Assembly (NCBI GenBank): GCA_036311245.1
Contig: JAXJQH010000094.1
Location: forward strand, 1-5,334
Reading direction: 5' to 3'
From: SIG578 sp036311245
Lineage (GTDB): Bacteria; Bacillota; Clostridia; Oscillospirales; Ruminococcaceae
Length of the DNA stretch: 5,334 nucleotides
The translations under genes were made by a program, and so were the position numbers. Position 1 is the stretch's first letter. Each line of letters begins with the position of its first letter. The notes under the pieces were generated by a model. It was not told the DNA's origin and ran no database searches. It saw only the letters and a program-made list of their open reading frames with translations. Positions 4,696 through 5,334 of the stretch are shown here, piece after piece.

Positions 4696-5334
4696 ATGGG
4701 ATTGCGGAAAATTATTTTTAAGGCTTTAAAACCCTTCTCTGAAATAAACGAAAAAGACCTTCTGGAAGATTTTGCCCAAAGAGAAGAGGAAGTCGTAAAA
4801 GATCCGTATCTGCAAGACGTGTGGGTTGCAAACTGCGTGGACATAATAGCAAGGAACATCGGGCGGGCTGACTTTGAGATAAAGCTGAACGGAGTTAAGA
4901 CATCTGACGGTTTTGCGGCGAGGCTTTTTGACGAGCCTAATCCGTATATGAGCCGCTTTGAGCTTTGGCAGAGGACAGCCGCATGGTGGAGCCTTGAAGG
5001 AGAGGCTTTCTGGTATTTCGGGAATGACTATGCGAGCGGCGTTCCGGCGGAGCTTCATGTACTGAATCCAAGAAAGATAGAGGCTGTGATGGACAGTGGA
5101 GAGATAACAAAATGGGTTTACGAGGGAAACAGGGAGAAGTTTATAATCCTTCCTTCGGAAATAATCCATTTTAAGAACTGGAATCCGTACAACCATTACA
5201 GGGGGGTAAGTCCTCTTTTGTGCATGAAAGACGAAATCGGAGAAGACATACTTGCAAGCAGACAGTACAGAAAACTTTTGAAGGAAGGCGGAATTCCGAA
5301 AGGTCTTTTAAAGACTGAACAGGTATTGACGGAA
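4696..5334 (+). CDS. Phage portal protein, N-terminal 213 residues (runs off the right edge)
   Basis: The portal forms the twelve-subunit ring through which DNA enters the head and on which the terminase docks. The open frame continues without a stop to the window end; a full protein of this type has about 400-450 residues, so about half is present. Family-like stretches are DPYLQDVWVANCVDIIARNI (36-55), FDEPNPYMSRFELW (78-91), the Gly/Trp-rich core SLEGEAFWYFGN (99-110), LHVLNPRKIEAV (120-131) and LPSEIIHFKNWNP with YRGVSPL (152-174). The last is a hallmark of HK97-type portals. Start ATG 4696 lies five bases after the terL stop; its ribosome binding site is poor (GGGTTAGAAG), so coupling to terL is likely. 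No frame break is seen, unlike the two genes before it. Confidence 0.9.
   Translation, partial: MGLRKIIFKALKPFSEINEKDLLEDFAQREEEVVKDPYLQDVWVANCVDIIARNIGRADFEIKLNGVKTSDGFAARLFDEPNPYMSRFELWQRTAAWWSLEGEAFWYFGNDYASGVPAELHVLNPRKIEAVMDSGEITKWVYEGNREKFIILPSEIIHFKNWNPYNHYRGVSPLLCMKDEIGEDILASRQYRKLLKEGGIPKGLLKTEQVLTE

Overview
The window looks like the left end of an integrated temperate phage or phage-derived element. Its organism appears to be a bacterium of moderate GC with AT-rich spacers and T-rich factor-independent terminators. TTG is probably used as a start twice. The style of the proteins and of one intergenic repeat suggests a spirochaete such as Treponema, but that is only an impression; nothing in the window fixes the taxon.

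Region 1-500 carries no protein gene but is dense in signals. Positions 1-41 are the 3' half of a tRNA gene with a CAT anticodon, followed by a good terminator (49-85). At 264-288 the T-arm and acceptor end of a very similar tRNA appear again without the rest of the gene, as expected for an attachment-site copy. Between and after these lie two separate sets of 12-bp direct repeats (113-160 and 422-457), several hairpins, a candidate promoter (195-222) and a palindrome (474-489) touching the integrase ribosome binding site. Together this reads as a tRNA-targeted attachment and integrase-control region.

Region 501-2657 is the integration module: a 487-residue tyrosine recombinase with a complete visible R..HxxR..H..Y set, an inverted repeat behind it, a 111-residue excisionase-type helix-turn-helix protein, and a 62-residue protein of unknown function that overlaps it by 8 bp. 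A strong terminator closes this unit.

Region 2658-2942 is noncoding. It contains a 70-bp inverted-repeat element flanked exactly by an 8-bp direct repeat, resembling a MITE or REP-type insertion.

Region 2943-5334 is the packaging module in close order: terminase small subunit, terminase large subunit, and the first 213 residues of a portal protein that runs off the right edge. Both terminase genes are interrupted by a single-base frame change (near 3168 and 4151). Repairing each gives proteins of 176 and 406 residues with all expected motifs, so the breaks are either recent decay, sequencing error, or, less likely, recoding. No repressor, replication, capsid or lysis gene is inside the window.
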